The notes below the pieces were generated by a model, which was not told where the DNA came from, did not search any database, and worked only from the letters and a program-made list of their open reading frames with translations. DNA of 63,985 bases from JAJYVT01 sp027339205 (GTDB lineage Bacteria; Actinomycetota; Acidimicrobiia; Acidimicrobiales; RAAP-2), in NCBI GenBank assembly GCA_027339205.1, contig DAHWOV010000031.1, positions 1 through 63,985 on the forward strand. The letters run 5' to 3'. How positions within the stretch are numbered: the stretch's first letter is position 1; each line of letters opens with the position of its first letter. Made by a program: the position numbers and the translations under genes. This document shows, piece by piece, positions 44,227-52,316 of this stretch.

Positions 44227-45740
44227 CAGCGCACCTGTGGGGGGAGAGCGAATCGGACCGTCTCTGTCGTGGTCCTGCGCTCGTCGACGTCGAGGGGGCC
44301 GAGCGTCGAGAGTGCCTGGAGCAGTTCGGTGACGAGCGACTCGGGGGCGGACGCACCAGCCGTGACCCCGACGGTTGCCGCACCGTCGAGCCACGAGAGG
44401 CGGAGCTGGCCGGCGTCCTCCACCAGCTCCGCACGGCAGCCCTCCCGACGGGCCACCTCGACGAGCCTCGCCGTGTTCGACGAGTTGGCCGAGCCGACGA
44501 CGAGCAGCAGGTCGCACTCGCGGGCGATGGCCCGCACCGCGTCCTGGCGGTTCTGCGTCGCGTAGCAGATGTCGTCGGAGCTCGGGCCGACGACATCGGG
44601 GAACCTGCGCCGGAGGGCGCCGACGACCTGGGCCGTCTCGTCGGTGGCGAGGGTGGTCTGGGTCAGGTAGGCGACCGGGGAGGCCGCCTCGAGCTCCAGC
44701 GCGTCGACATCCTCGGGGGTCGCCACGACGTGCGTCTGCCCGGGCGCCTCGCCGTAGGTGCCGACGACCTCCTCGTGGTCGACGTGGCCGACGAGGACGA
44801 TGTCGTAGCCGCGCGCGGCGTACCGGCGCGCCTCGTGGTGCACCTTGGCGACGAGGGGGCAGGTCGCGTCGATCACCGTGAAACCGTCGCGCGCGGCAGC
44901 CTGGGTCCGGACGTCGGGGGAGACGCCGTGGGCGGCGAGCACCACGGTCGCGCCGTCGGGGACTTCGTCGAGCTCCTCGACGAAGACCGCCCCCATGGCT
45001 GCGAGCCGTCCCACCACGTGCGTGTTGTGGACGATCTGGCGCCGGACGTAGACGGGCGCGCCGAAGCGCTCGAGCGCACGCTCGACGATCTCGATCGCCC
45101 GCTCGACGCCAGCGCAAAACGACCGGGGCGACGCGAGCAGGACACGCCGTGCGCAACAGGCCCTGGCCCAGCGCTCGATCGGCTCGCGCAGCTGCGCGAG
45201 GGACGCCTCCTCCTGGCCGCGGGACCCGACCGCGCTCATCGCGCCGGGCCCCGAGGGCTCCTCCACCGCACGCACGACCGCCAGGGGTCGGTCGCCCGCC
45301 GCGATCGTCGCCGCCCATGCCGGGTCGTGGTCGAGGACCAACGCGCCCAGCTCGGCGAGCCCGGCCGTGGCGTCTTCGTGGTCCGGGCCGGTCGACACCA
45401 CCGGGCCCAACGCGACGACGTGGCCGTCGCGGCGCAGCTCGTGCGCGAGCAGCGGCGCCGAGGGCAGCCGCCGCACCAGGCGTGGCGCGCCGTCGCCGTC
45501 GACCGCCCACAGCTCGCTCGCCACGACGAGCTGTCCGGGAGCGAGCTCGGGGGCGAGGCGGGCCGCCGTCCCGGTGACCGCGAGCGGGGCGTCCGGGGGA
45601 AGTGTGGGCACAAGGTGCTCGAGGGAGGCACCGACGGGCGCGTTCCCACAGTCCGCTGCGACCGTGCCCGCGCGGTCCTGCGTGCGCACGAGGTGGGCCT
45701 CGAGCCTGCTCGGTGCGAGCACGATCACGCCGTCACCCAT
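44226..45740 (-). CDS. ispH: HpnG-like phosphorylase domain fused to IspH (HMBPP reductase)
   Basis: This 504-residue protein has two parts. Residues about 198-490 are IspH, the last MEP-pathway enzyme. The cluster Cys are C209 (SFCAGVERAI), C294 (DATCPLVAKVH) and C392 (ICYATQNRQDA), with H322-E-E324 near the HPE position and GSANSSNT. Residues 1-175 resemble the nucleoside phosphorylase fold of HpnG, with LAVTGTAARLAPELAPGQLV and LAVVRAVEEP. The usual DMES/ME and final Asp catalytic positions read LDHD and EEP, so the domain may be altered or inactive. HpnG acts on adenosylhopane, the product of the neighbouring HpnH. The ATG lies 8 bases inside shc. Confidence 0.85.
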   Translation of the reverse strand: MGDGVIVLAPSRLEAHLVRTQDRAGTVAADCGNAPVGASLEHLVPTLPPDAPLAVTGTAARLAPELAPGQLVVASELWAVDGDGAPRLVRRLPSAPLLAHELRRDGHVVALGPVVSTGPDHEDATAGLAELGALVLDHDPAWAATIAAGDRPLAVVRAVEEPSGPGAMSAVGSRGQEEASLAQLREPIERWARACCARRVLLASPRSFCAGVERAIEIVERALERFGAPVYVRRQIVHNTHVVGRLAAMGAVFVEELDEVPDGATVVLAAHGVSPDVRTQAAARDGFTVIDATCPLVAKVHHEARRYAARGYDIVLVGHVDHEEVVGTYGEAPGQTHVVATPEDVDALELEAASPVAYLTQTTLATDETAQVVGALRRRFPDVVGPSSDDICYATQNRQDAVRAIARECDLLLVVGSANSSNTARLVEVARREGCRAELVEDAGQLRLSWLDGAATVGVTAGASAPESLVTELLQALSTLGPLDVDERRTTTETVRFALPPQVR

Positions 45741-47682
45741 GCGGGCCTCCGGCGTGCACGAAGCGGCCGAGCGCGCTCAGCGGGAAGACCAGCCGGTAGA
45801 GGTGGTAGTTGATGTAGAAGTCTCCGGGGAACCCCGTCCCGGTGTACCACGGCTCGTCCCACGTGCCGTCGTCGCGCTGGGTGGAGCAGAGGAACTCCAC
45901 GCCGCGGCGCGTGGCGCGCTGCTCGGACTCACCGGCGGCCAGGAGCGCGTTCAGCGCCCACGCCGTCTGGGAGGCGGTCGACACGCCCCTTCCGGCCCAC
46001 GCGCGTTCGTCGTAGGAGCGCAGGTCCTCGCCCCATCCGCCGTCGTCGTTCTGGTGGTCGCAGATCCACTCGACCGCACGGCGGACCGCCCTGTGGGTGC
46101 AGGGCACCCCGGCGGCGACGAGGGCCGGGACGACCGCGCCCGTCCCGTACACGTAGTTCGCGCCCCATCGGCCGAACCACGACCCGTCGGGCTCCTGGTG
46201 GTCGAGGAGCCAGGCCACCCCGCGTGCCATCGCCGAGCGGTCCGAGGGGCGGCCGGCAGCGAGGAGGGCCGCGAGCATCTCGACGACGTGCGCCGTCACG
46301 TCGGCGCTCGGCGGGTCGATGAGCTCCCCGAAGTCGCAGAACGGGAGCTTCCGGCACAGCGTGCGCGTGTTGTCGACGTCGAACGCGGCCCATCCGCCGT
46401 CGGCACACTGCATGCCGAGCACCCATCGGGCGGCGCGCTCGAGCGCGCCGCGATCGTCCTCGGCGCACCTGAGCAGCGAGAGGACGACCTCGGCCGTGTC
46501 GTCGACGTCGGGGTAGTGGTCGTTGGCGAACTCGAATGCCCAGCCGCCGGGGGCGAGGTGCGGTCGGCGGACCTTCCAGTCGCCTTCGACCGTGATCTCC
46601 TCGCCCACCAGCCAGCGCGCGGCAGCACGCATCGCGGGGTCGGTCGTGGCGAGGCCCGCGTCCGACAGGGCCACGACCGACAGCGCGGTGTCCCACACCG
46701 GCGACTGGCACGCTTCGAGCCGCCGCCCTCTCTCGTCGCGGATCGTGAACCCTTCGAGGCCCTCGAGCGCCGCCTCGAGCACCGGGTGTGTCAGCGCGTA
46801 GCCGCGGAGATGGAGGGCGATGATCGAGTACACCCAAGGGGGCTGGATGCCCCCCCATCCGCCGTCGGCCTCCTGGCGCTCGATGATCCAGCGCTCCGCC
46901 TCGCGCAGCGCGGCTTCGCGCAGCGTGCGCACGGGACGCCGCGCATAACGCCGCGCGAGCCCGTCCGCCCGCTCGAGCACGCCTTCCCACGTGAGAAGGC
47001 GGTGGGGCGGGAGCGGCGGCAGCCCGGAACGGAGCTCGTCGATGTCGACGCCGAGGTCGCGCACGGGACGGTAGGTGCCGACGACGGTGAGGGCGACCAC
47101 GGTCTGGCGGGCCCAGCAGCCGAAGTCGTAGATGTTCAGCGGGAGCCACGGGGGGAAGAAGACGAGCTCGGGCGGCAGGACCGGAAGGTCGTCCCACGAC
47201 CACTTGCCGAAGAGCGCCAGCCACATCCGGGTGAACACCCTGGCGCGCTCGACGCCGCCGTGCTCCCGGACGAACGCCGACGCGGCGGCCATGTGCGGCG
47301 CGTCCGGCGGGTCGCCGGCGAGACGGAGCGCGACGTACGCCTCGATCGTCGTCGAGAGGTCGCCGGGCCCGCCGTAGAAGTTGGCCCACGTGCCGTCCTC
47401 GCGCTGGTTGGCGCGGACCCAACGCGCGGAGGCGGCGGTGTCCTCGACGTCGCGGATCCCGAGGAACTGGCGGAGCAGGAGGTCCTCGGCGTCCATCGTG
47501 ACGTTCGTCTCGAGCTCCCCCTTCCACCACCCCGCTGGGTCCTGGAGGGCGAGCAGCGCCTCGGTCGCCTTCTTCAAGGTGTCCGCCGCATCCGTCTTTA
47601 AAGCCGCATCCGTCTTTAAAGACGTCGGCGCGGCGGCACCGGCTCCCGGCCCCTCGATCGGACGCGCGTCGTGGGTCGTCAT
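45733..47682 (-). CDS. shc: Squalene-hopene cyclase
   Basis: This is a 649-residue triterpene cyclase. The catalytic DXDD motif lies in YPDVDDTAEVV, and numerous QW-like repeats are visible (QxxDGxW, e.g. QREDGTWANFYGG, QEADGGWGGIQPPW, QCADGGWAAFDV). It turns squalene into hopene and sits in the membrane face. It is the family size. An 18-bp duplication codes for the LKTDAALKTDAA start region, before the fold begins. The ATG overlaps the stop of the polyprenyl synthase gene. Confidence 0.95.
   Translation of the reverse strand: MTTHDARPIEGPGAGAAAPTSLKTDAALKTDAADTLKKATEALLALQDPAGWWKGELETNVTMDAEDLLLRQFLGIRDVEDTAASARWVRANQREDGTWANFYGGPGDLSTTIEAYVALRLAGDPPDAPHMAAASAFVREHGGVERARVFTRMWLALFGKWSWDDLPVLPPELVFFPPWLPLNIYDFGCWARQTVVALTVVGTYRPVRDLGVDIDELRSGLPPLPPHRLLTWEGVLERADGLARRYARRPVRTLREAALREAERWIIERQEADGGWGGIQPPWVYSIIALHLRGYALTHPVLEAALEGLEGFTIRDERGRRLEACQSPVWDTALSVVALSDAGLATTDPAMRAAARWLVGEEITVEGDWKVRRPHLAPGGWAFEFANDHYPDVDDTAEVVLSLLRCAEDDRGALERAARWVLGMQCADGGWAAFDVDNTRTLCRKLPFCDFGELIDPPSADVTAHVVEMLAALLAAGRPSDRSAMARGVAWLLDHQEPDGSWFGRWGANYVYGTGAVVPALVAAGVPCTHRAVRRAVEWICDHQNDDGGWGEDLRSYDERAWAGRGVSTASQTAWALNALLAAGESEQRATRRGVEFLCSTQRDDGTWDEPWYTGTGFPGDFYINYHLYRLVFPLSALGRFVHAGGPHG
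47588..47623 (-). repeat. 18-bp tandem duplication at the shc 5' end
   Basis: Two 18-base units differing at one position (47588-47605, 47606-47623) encode residues of the LKTDAA step in the poorly conserved N terminus of Shc. The repeat keeps the frame. Confidence 0.88.
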
Positions 47683-48692
47683 CTGTCCCTCGCAGTCACG
47701 TACCGGGCGACCTCGCAGAGCTCTTGCTTCGGCGAGGTCGCGATCGGCGCGCGATCGAGCGAGCCGAGCGCGGCTCGGAGATGCTCGTCGGCGATCGCGG
47801 TCACCTCTTCGCGGACGCCCGCTCGGTCCATCAGCTCGGTCGCTCGCGCCACGTCCCCGGGGTCCGGGGTCCCGGTGAGGATGGCCGAGAGCTCGTCGGC
47901 AAGCTCGCCGCCCTGCTCGAACGCCACCGCCACGGGCAGGGTCTTCTTGCGCGCGAGGAGGTCCGCCCCGACGGGCTTGCCCGTCACCGACGTCTCCCCC
48001 CAGACGCCGAGCACGTCGTCGACGGCCTGGAACGCGATCCCGAGGTGCTCGCCGTACTCGCCGAGCACGTCGGCAGTCCGTGCGTCGGCGCCGCCGAGCA
48101 GCGCGCCGATGGCGCAGGACGCCGAGAGCAGGGCGCCGGTCTTCCCCCGTTCCATCGCGAGGCACTCGGCGACGGTGACCCGCCCGCGCGCTTCGAACGC
48201 CATGTCGGCGGACTGCCCCGAGATCATCGCCTGGTTGGCGTCTGCGAGCCGCCGGGCCGCATGCACGCGAGGCTCGGTCGGGGGGTCGAGCAGGACCTGC
48301 ATCGCGAGCGCCGCCAGCGCATCGCCTGCCACGATCGCCACGCCTTCCCCGAACTGCGCCCACACCGCCGGCCGGTGCCGCCGCTCACGGTCCCCGTCGA
48401 TGATGTCGTCGTGGAGGAGCGAGTAGTTGTGCACGAGCTCGATCGCCACCGCGCCGGGGACCGCGTCCTCGTGGCGCCCCCCGACGGCCGTCGACGCCAG
48501 GAGCACGAGGGCCGCGCGCACGTGCTTGCCGCCGGCGGCGAGGTGGTGGTGCACCGGTGCGTGCAAGGACGCGTCGAGCCGCTCGACCGCCGCGAGGAGC
48601 GCGGGGACCACCAGCGCGCCGGCCCGGGCCAGCGCCTCCGGCGCCTGCGCGTGCGCCCCGCCGGGGCCGGGAGGCACGAGGGAAGTGGTCAC
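47679..48692 (-). CDS. Polyprenyl diphosphate synthase (likely farnesyl-type)
   Basis: This is a 337-residue trans-prenyltransferase. The first Asp-rich motif is LLHDDIIDGD near residue 85, AGGKHVRAALV is the diphosphate-binding segment, and the second Asp motif is AFQAVDDVLGVWG. The residues just before the first motif (ELVHNYSLL) are typical of short-chain enzymes, so farnesyl diphosphate is the likely product, the precursor used by HpnC/HpnD. The product length is inferred, not proven. The GTG overlaps hpnE and the stop overlaps shc, so it is embedded in the hopanoid operon. Confidence 0.85.
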   Translation of the reverse strand: MTTSLVPPGPGGAHAQAPEALARAGALVVPALLAAVERLDASLHAPVHHHLAAGGKHVRAALVLLASTAVGGRHEDAVPGAVAIELVHNYSLLHDDIIDGDRERRHRPAVWAQFGEGVAIVAGDALAALAMQVLLDPPTEPRVHAARRLADANQAMISGQSADMAFEARGRVTVAECLAMERGKTGALLSASCAIGALLGGADARTADVLGEYGEHLGIAFQAVDDVLGVWGETSVTGKPVGADLLARKKTLPVAVAFEQGGELADELSAILTGTPDPGDVARATELMDRAGVREEVTAIADEHLRAALGSLDRAPIATSPKQELCEVARYVTARDR

Positions 48693-50086
48693 GCGGGCAC
48701 CACCTCCTCGAGCGGGCGGGTCGAGACGCCGGAGCGCCCGAGCGACGACACCGCGGCGTCGGCGGCGGCCACCCCCGAGCGGACGGCCCCCTCCATCGTC
48801 GCGGGCCATCCGGTCGCGCACCATGCGCCCGCGAGGAACACGCCGGGCACGCTCGTGGCCGGCGGGGGTCGCAGCGACGCGGTGCCCGGAACCCCGCGGA
48901 ACGTCGCCGCGTGCTCGCGGCTCACGACGCCGTCGACGACCGCGGCCTCCCGTGCCTTGGGGAAGAGATCGCCGAGCGCGACGAAGAACGTGCGGATGAG
49001 GTCGTCGGGGCGCGCTCCGATCCAGGCGCGGGCGTCCGAGAGCGAGACCACCAGGCACTGGTGCGGGCTCGCAGAGGGGATGCCCGCCGCATCGGAGTGG
49101 TCGAAGACGAATTGCACCGGGGACGCGACCGCGGCCGCGAGCGGCAGGTCGGTGACCTTGCGGTCGAGCACGAGGTGGACGTTGACGATCGGCGAGCGGC
49201 CGAGCCCGGAGACGTCTCCCAGCGCCCCGTCTGGCAGCACGGCGGGCGCCGCCTCGTGGGAAACGGCCACCACGACCGCGTCGGCCTCGAGCCGCCGGGC
49301 GGCGGTGCGGACCTCGACCCGGTGCCCACCCGCACGCGGCGAGCGCACCGCCTCGACAGCCTCGCCGAGCACGACCTCCACGCCCGCCGACTCGAGGGCG
49401 CGCAGGCCAGCCGCGCCGTGCAGCTCTCCGAGGGGCACGGTCGCCCAGCCGACGTCCGCGCCGTCGACGGTGTCGAGCAGCCCGGTGCGGAAGACCTTCG
49501 CCGCGAGCGCGAGCGAGGCCTCGGAGGACCCGACGTTCACGGTGGGCAGCACCACGAGGTCCCACAGCTGCTCGATGGTGCGAGCGGACTGGCCGTGGCC
49601 CGCGAGCCACGTCGCGAACGTCACCTCGTCGAGCGCGGGGTCATCGAGTGTCAGCTCGCGCAGCGCGCGCACCGCGGGCCCCAGCCGAAGGCGGGCGCCG
49701 AGCGAGAGGTGGCGGTAGGCGAGGAGCGACGGTCCCAGGTGCAGAGGCGAAGGAAGCGGCGCAGCCGTCCGGACGATCCGCGCCCGCCTCCCGCCCGGTG
49801 AGAGGACCGGGATGTCCAAGGAGGGTTGGATCAGGACCTCGTCCGCCGCGCCGATCCGGTCGAGGAAGGCGCGGTATGCCGTGCAGCATCGGAGGAAGAC
49901 GTGCTGACCGTTGTCGAAGCGCAGCCCGTTTCGCTCGAAGGACCACGTGAGCCCACCGAGCCGCCGGCGCTTCTCGACGAGCGTGACGCCGGCGCCCGCG
50001 TCCGCCGCGCTCAGCGCGGCCGCGATGCCGGCCAGGCCGCCGCCGACGACCGCCACCCGTGCCCGGCCCGGGCCGGCGGCGCTCAC
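48689..50086 (-). CDS. hpnE: Hydroxysqualene/squalene FAD-dependent desaturase HpnE
   Basis: This is a 465-residue flavoprotein of the amine oxidase/desaturase family. The FAD fold is VAVVGGGLAGIAAALSAADAG, followed by LVEKRRRLGGLTWSF. The C-terminal FAD motif is GVFLAGAWCATGWPATMEGAVRSG. In the three-gene route, HpnD makes presqualene diphosphate, HpnC makes hydroxysqualene and HpnE reduces it to squalene. The GTG overlaps hpnD; neighbours on both sides are hopanoid genes. Confidence 0.92.
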   Translation of the reverse strand: MSAAGPGRARVAVVGGGLAGIAAALSAADAGAGVTLVEKRRRLGGLTWSFERNGLRFDNGQHVFLRCCTAYRAFLDRIGAADEVLIQPSLDIPVLSPGGRRARIVRTAAPLPSPLHLGPSLLAYRHLSLGARLRLGPAVRALRELTLDDPALDEVTFATWLAGHGQSARTIEQLWDLVVLPTVNVGSSEASLALAAKVFRTGLLDTVDGADVGWATVPLGELHGAAGLRALESAGVEVVLGEAVEAVRSPRAGGHRVEVRTAARRLEADAVVVAVSHEAAPAVLPDGALGDVSGLGRSPIVNVHLVLDRKVTDLPLAAAVASPVQFVFDHSDAAGIPSASPHQCLVVSLSDARAWIGARPDDLIRTFFVALGDLFPKAREAAVVDGVVSREHAATFRGVPGTASLRPPPATSVPGVFLAGAWCATGWPATMEGAVRSGVAAADAAVSSLGRSGVSTRPLEEVVPA

Positions 50087-50964
50087 GACGCGCTCCGCGA
50101 CCGAGCGGGCGCGCCGAGCGCGCCCGGCGAGACGAGGCAGGACATGGAGACCAAGAGCTTCTCGGACGCCGGGACCGAGATCCGGCCGCGCGTGACGGCC
50201 ATGGGGTCCTGGGCGATCCGGCGGAGGAGGCGGTGGTAGATGCCCGCCATCGCGCCGACGCACGCCTTGCTGCGCCGGTCGAGCATCGGGAGGAGGCGGA
50301 ACCCTCGCGCGAACCAGTCCTCGGCGCGGGCGCACTCGAACGCCACGAGCCGGCCGAGCGCCGCGTCGTCCGAGAGGTCGGCGGGGCATTCGCACGCCAC
50401 GGCGTCGGCTGCCGGCAGGTACACGCGCCCGCGCCGGCCGTCCTCCTTCACGTCCCGCAAGATGTTGGTGAGCTGGAGCGCGACGCCCAGATCGTCCGCG
50501 AAGCCGTTGGCGCCCGGCTCGCCCGCCGCGCCGAAGACCGCGAGCGACAATCTCCCGATCGAGCCCGCGACGCGCCGGCAGTACACGACGAGGTCGTCGA
50601 TCGTGGCGTACGGGGTGCCGACGACGTCCATCTCGCAGCCGTCCACGAGGTCCGCGAAGGCGTCCATCGGGAGGTCGTAGCGCGCCGCGGCGTCACCGAT
50701 CGCCACGAGCACGGGGTCCTCTGCCGGCTCACCTGGCGTCGCGAGCCGCTTGCGAACCTCGGCAAGGTCTTCGAGCTTTTGCTGCGGGGGCTGATCGCCG
50801 TCGCCAATGTCGTCGATGCGCCTGGCGAGCGCGTACACCGCCGAGAGCGCCCGACGCTCGGGCGGGTGCAGCAGGCGGATCCCGTAGGCGAAATTCTTCG
50901 CCTCGCGACGCGTGATCGCCTCGCACGCCCGGTACGCCCGGTCGACGTCGAGCGGCGAGCTCAC
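50083..50964 (-). CDS. hpnD: Presqualene diphosphate synthase HpnD
   Basis: This is a 293-residue squalene/phytoene synthase family protein. The two Asp motifs are RRIDDIGDGDQP and LTNILRDVKEDGRRGRVYLP, with VVYCRRVAGSIGRL between them. It condenses two farnesyl diphosphates to presqualene diphosphate. It follows hpnC with a GTGA overlap. The open frame extends beyond the chosen GTG at 50964 to 51090, but that part is not family-like and lies inside hpnC. Confidence 0.92.
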   Translation of the reverse strand: MSSPLDVDRAYRACEAITRREAKNFAYGIRLLHPPERRALSAVYALARRIDDIGDGDQPPQQKLEDLAEVRKRLATPGEPAEDPVLVAIGDAAARYDLPMDAFADLVDGCEMDVVGTPYATIDDLVVYCRRVAGSIGRLSLAVFGAAGEPGANGFADDLGVALQLTNILRDVKEDGRRGRVYLPAADAVACECPADLSDDAALGRLVAFECARAEDWFARGFRLLPMLDRRSKACVGAMAGIYHRLLRRIAQDPMAVTRGRISVPASEKLLVSMSCLVSPGALGAPARSRSAS

Positions 50965-51932
50965 GAGAGGACTCCTGTTGGGATCGGCGCACCTGCCCCG
51001 GCGGCCCGATCGGCCGGGAGGCCGAGCGGGGCGAGGAGGACCAGCGCGAGCCGGGCCGCGAGCCGTCGCGGGCGTGGGCGTGGGCGGCACCGCTGCCCGA
51101 GGACGTCGAAGTCCGCGGCCTCGATGGCGTCGAGCGCCGCCATGCCGCCGGCCGCGAAAGCGGCGACTGCGAGCCGGGCTCTCACGGGCAGGCTCGCCGC
51201 GAGCGGCGCGCCTGCGAAGAGCAGCTGCCGCGCGCGCCCGGCCTCCAGCGCGACGACTCGGCGGAGCGCGTGCCCGGCGTGCGGCGCGGCGAGGTCCTTC
51301 TCGTCGCAGCCCTCGTCACGCAGGTCGCTCTGGGGGACGTAGATCCGGTCCCTTGCGAGGTCCTCTGCGATGTCCTGGAGGTGCTCGACCACCTGGAGGC
51401 CCGTGCACACGTCGTTGGAGAGGGCAACCCGGTCGGGCGTGGCCGCCCCGAAGATCTCGAGCACCAGCCGGCCCACCGGGTTGGCAGACAGCCGGCAGTA
51501 GCCGACGAGGTCCTCGAAGGTCTCGTAGCGCGAGACGGTCTGGTCGCGCCGGTTCGCCTCGATGAGGTCGTAGAAGGGCTGGGGCGAGAGCCTGCGGGCC
51601 GCCGCCGTCTCGCCGAGGCGGCGCATGACCGGGTGGCTCGCCTCCCCGCGCAGTGCACGTCCCAGCTCGCTCTCGAGCCACGCGAGGTGGGCCAGCCGGT
51701 CGCCGCCCGCCTCGTCGCCGATGTCGTCGGTGAGCCGGGCGAAGCCGTAGACGGCCATCAGGTCCGCGCGCACGTCCGCGGGGAGGAGCCGGGACGCGAC
51801 CGGAAAGTTCTCGCGCCTCGCTTGCACATAGATCGACTCGGCGGTGGGGACGCCGGAGTATTTGGGTGATCGTGTCCTCGGGCAGACCACCGGTTGCTCC
51901 TTGTCAAGCGCGTCGGGTCGAAGGTGTTCCAT
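50961..51932 (-). CDS. hpnC: Hydroxysqualene synthase HpnC
   Basis: This is a 323-residue squalene/phytoene synthase family protein. It has ENFPVASRLLPADVR at the N terminus, the first Asp motif FARLTDDIGDEAGGD and the second LQDIAEDLARDRIYVP. It turns presqualene diphosphate into hydroxysqualene. It is the first gene of the operon. The ATG at 51932 was taken because the TTG at 51968 adds only a non-conserved stretch; no good ribosome-binding site precedes either, so the start is not certain. Downstream genes overlap by four bases. Confidence 0.92.
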   Translation of the reverse strand: MEHLRPDALDKEQPVVCPRTRSPKYSGVPTAESIYVQARRENFPVASRLLPADVRADLMAVYGFARLTDDIGDEAGGDRLAHLAWLESELGRALRGEASHPVMRRLGETAAARRLSPQPFYDLIEANRRDQTVSRYETFEDLVGYCRLSANPVGRLVLEIFGAATPDRVALSNDVCTGLQVVEHLQDIAEDLARDRIYVPQSDLRDEGCDEKDLAAPHAGHALRRVVALEAGRARQLLFAGAPLAASLPVRARLAVAAFAAGGMAALDAIEAADFDVLGQRCRPRPRPRRLAARLALVLLAPLGLPADRAAGAGAPIPTGVLS

Positions 51933-52253
51933 GGGGATGCGTGGCGTGCTGGGCCGGGTCAAGCGCACGATACTGCCAGCTTAAGCACAGTGCACACAGC
52001 ATGCCCCGCCCATCGAACGCTTGTATGCGGACGCTCGGGCGGGCTGTGCAGCGCGCAACCGGGGGCCCGGCGCGCTCGTGGATCCCAGCAAAACAAACGA
52101 TCGTCCGACGTCGATTTCCGCGTATCCGCCGACACGGCGCCGGCACCGCTGCACTGGCAGTTTCCGGGGGGCGAGCGCCGGGTATGCCTGGTCGCGGAGA
52201 GGGACTGGCCGCGGGTACCACCCCAAGATCGAACCTGTGGGAGGCAGACGACC
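51933..52253. promoter_or_regulatory. Divergent intergenic region: hopanoid operon and coiled-coil/HTH gene
   Basis: These 321 bases hold no gene I can support. They should carry the promoters of the leftward hopanoid operon and the rightward gene at 52254. I see no pair of boxes with good spacing on either strand. A self-complementary ACGATCGT lies near 52095, and an AGCAAAACAAACGA tract around 52087-52100 is the most A-rich stretch. GGGAGG (52238-52243) is the ribosome-binding site of the rightward gene. Confidence 0.6.
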
Positions 52254-52316
52254 ATGTCACAGACGACCATGTCGACCATGTCGACCATGTCGACCATGTC
52301 ACAGACGACCATGTCA
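52251..52316 (+). repeat. In-frame ATG repeat at the start of the coiled-coil/HTH gene
   Basis: ACCATGTCG (9 bases) is repeated, flanked on both sides by a 15-base ACCATGTCACAGACG unit. Six ATGs, at 52254, 52269, 52278, 52287, 52296 and 52311, are all in the same frame. The encoded residues are SQTTM and STM steps. The first ATG has the best spacing to GGGAGG. Confidence 0.92.

Noticed and set aside
51933..51968. TTG at 51968 as the hpnC start
   Set aside because: It adds 12 residues with no similarity; the ATG at 51932 is as likely in context, although neither has a good ribosome-binding site.
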